Shown here: in pieces, positions 63,458-64,000 of the stretch | How the letters are laid out: each line of letters starts with the position of its first letter | Position numbering within the stretch: the first letter of the stretch is position 1 | NCBI RefSeq assembly: GCF_014192335.1 | Contig: NZ_JACHXU010000004.1 | Coordinates: 186,001 to 250,000 of the forward strand | Source of the DNA: Aporhodopirellula rubra | GTDB lineage: Bacteria > Planctomycetota > Planctomycetia > Pirellulales > Pirellulaceae | Direction: 5' to 3' | Length of the DNA: 64,000 nt | Position numbers and translations under genes: made by a program | Notes under the pieces: generated by a model | The model's input: only the letters and a program-made list of their open reading frames with translations | What the model was told of the DNA's origin: nothing | The model's database searches: none

Positions 63458-64000
63458 CTCCGCCGCGACGCCGTCGATGCGGCGAAATGTTTCGGACTGC
63501 TGCAGGTAGCCGTAACAGACTGAAATCAGCCGGGCATCCGCGGGAGCACACACGATCCCACTCGGCGCCAACGACGCCAACGTCCGACGACAATCGAATC
63601 GCCCGTGAACACCACGATCGTTTTCGGTCGCCAACCGAGGCATCATCATCTCAGCGAGTAATTTGAACTCGCTGGTTGAGTTCGTCTCGTTCGCTGAGCT
63701 CGTCTTGCCCGCCGAGCCCAGCTCATGTGAAGCGAGCTCCGCAGCCTCCGCCAACGCCAACAGTCTGGCCTGCCATTGCTCGAGCGGAACCATATCCACC
63801 TTTGTCCCGCCCGCGTTCATCCACTGCGTCAACGCCTCCGCGGTCAGCGGTGTTGGGTTGGTCAAATGGAACGTGCCACCGAGCGTATCGGGCTGCTGAG
63901 CGAGGTACACAATTGCGCGAGACACGTAGTCAACCGGCGTGACATCCAGATCTAAACTACGAAAGGGTGCGGCTCCCACCATCAAACAAGCTCGCACAAT
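63401..64000 (-). CDS. C-terminal thioester-reductase domain of an NRPS/PKS-type protein (partial)
   Basis: Only the C-terminal about 199 residues are in the window; the frame is open at the right edge. The visible segment has the R-domain signature LDVTPVDYVSRAIVYLAQ followed by GTFHLTNPTPLTAEAL, as in terminal reductase domains of NRPS, PKS and carboxylic acid reductases, which release products as aldehydes or alcohols using NADPH. The first half is well conserved, while the last about 100 residues (ASLAPSGIVCAPADARLIS) look divergent. It overlaps the acyltransferase gene tail to tail. Stand-alone fatty-acyl reductase or CAR is an alternative. Confidence 0.78.
   Translation of the reverse strand: MVRACLMVGAAPFRSLDLDVTPVDYVSRAIVYLAQQPDTLGGTFHLTNPTPLTAEALTQWMNAGGTKVDMVPLEQWQARLLALAEAAELASHELGSAGKTSSANETNSTSEFKLLAEMMMPRLATENDRGVHGRFDCRRTLASLAPSGIVCAPADARLISVCYGYLQQSETFRRIDGVAAESPAGHLNGFVQSQNKEVH

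Overview
The window looks like a chromosomal segment of a marine planctomycete of the Pirellulaceae/Rhodopirellula type. The indicators are two DUF1559 proteins with prepilin-type N-termini, several sulfatases and carbohydrate esterases, an ECF sigma factor next to a FecR-like protein, FG-GAP/ASPIC proteins, and frequent starts without a clear Shine-Dalgarno sequence. I recognised no rRNA, tRNA, CRISPR array or insertion sequence.

Region 1 (about 0.1-25.7 kb) is a run of 15 genes, all on the minus strand. In transcription order: ECF sigma factor, FecR-like regulator, DUF1559 pseudopilin-like protein, small lipoprotein, a double SGNH (CE12-like) esterase, a TPR/FG-GAP/ASPIC lipoprotein, a GH106 alpha-L-rhamnosidase, a Tat-exported Gfo/Idh/MocA oxidoreductase, a DUF6807 protein, two PL11 rhamnogalacturonan lyases, a GH43-like protein, a CE12 acetylesterase, an alpha/beta-hydrolase esterase and a GH2 beta-galactosidase. 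The enzymes fit stepwise removal of acetyl groups, backbone and galactose/arabinose side chains from rhamnogalacturonan I (pectin). Both PL11 lyases carry an N-terminal zinc ribbon followed by a transmembrane helix.

Region 2 (about 26-43 kb) is mixed. It holds a secreted esterase, an HD-domain phosphohydrolase, an unknown membrane protein, two sulfatases with a divergent GH117-like gene, PhnA, a CoA-binding-protein pseudogene broken by two frameshifts, HEAT-repeat and SpoIIAA-like proteins, and an Anbu (proteasome-like) peptidase translationally coupled to a transglutaminase-like protein. An old-yellow-enzyme reductase, a second DUF1559 gene with its own downstream small lipoprotein, and a zinc alcohol dehydrogenase follow.

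Region 3 (about 43.4 kb to the right edge) looks like one flank of a biosynthetic gene cluster. It has a PvdE-like cyclic-peptide ABC exporter, a MacA-like adaptor and a MacB-like transporter, and 10 kb further on a TolC-family outer-membrane factor. This is the same set of parts used to export pyoverdine. Between and beyond them lie eight glycosyltransferase-like genes, a PAPS-dependent sulfotransferase and a condensation-domain-like acyltransferase. The window ends inside the C-terminal thioester-reductase domain of an NRPS/PKS-type protein. The product is inferred to be an exported, glycosylated and possibly sulfated and acylated peptide or lipid released as an aldehyde or alcohol. I know of no described planctomycete system with this combination.
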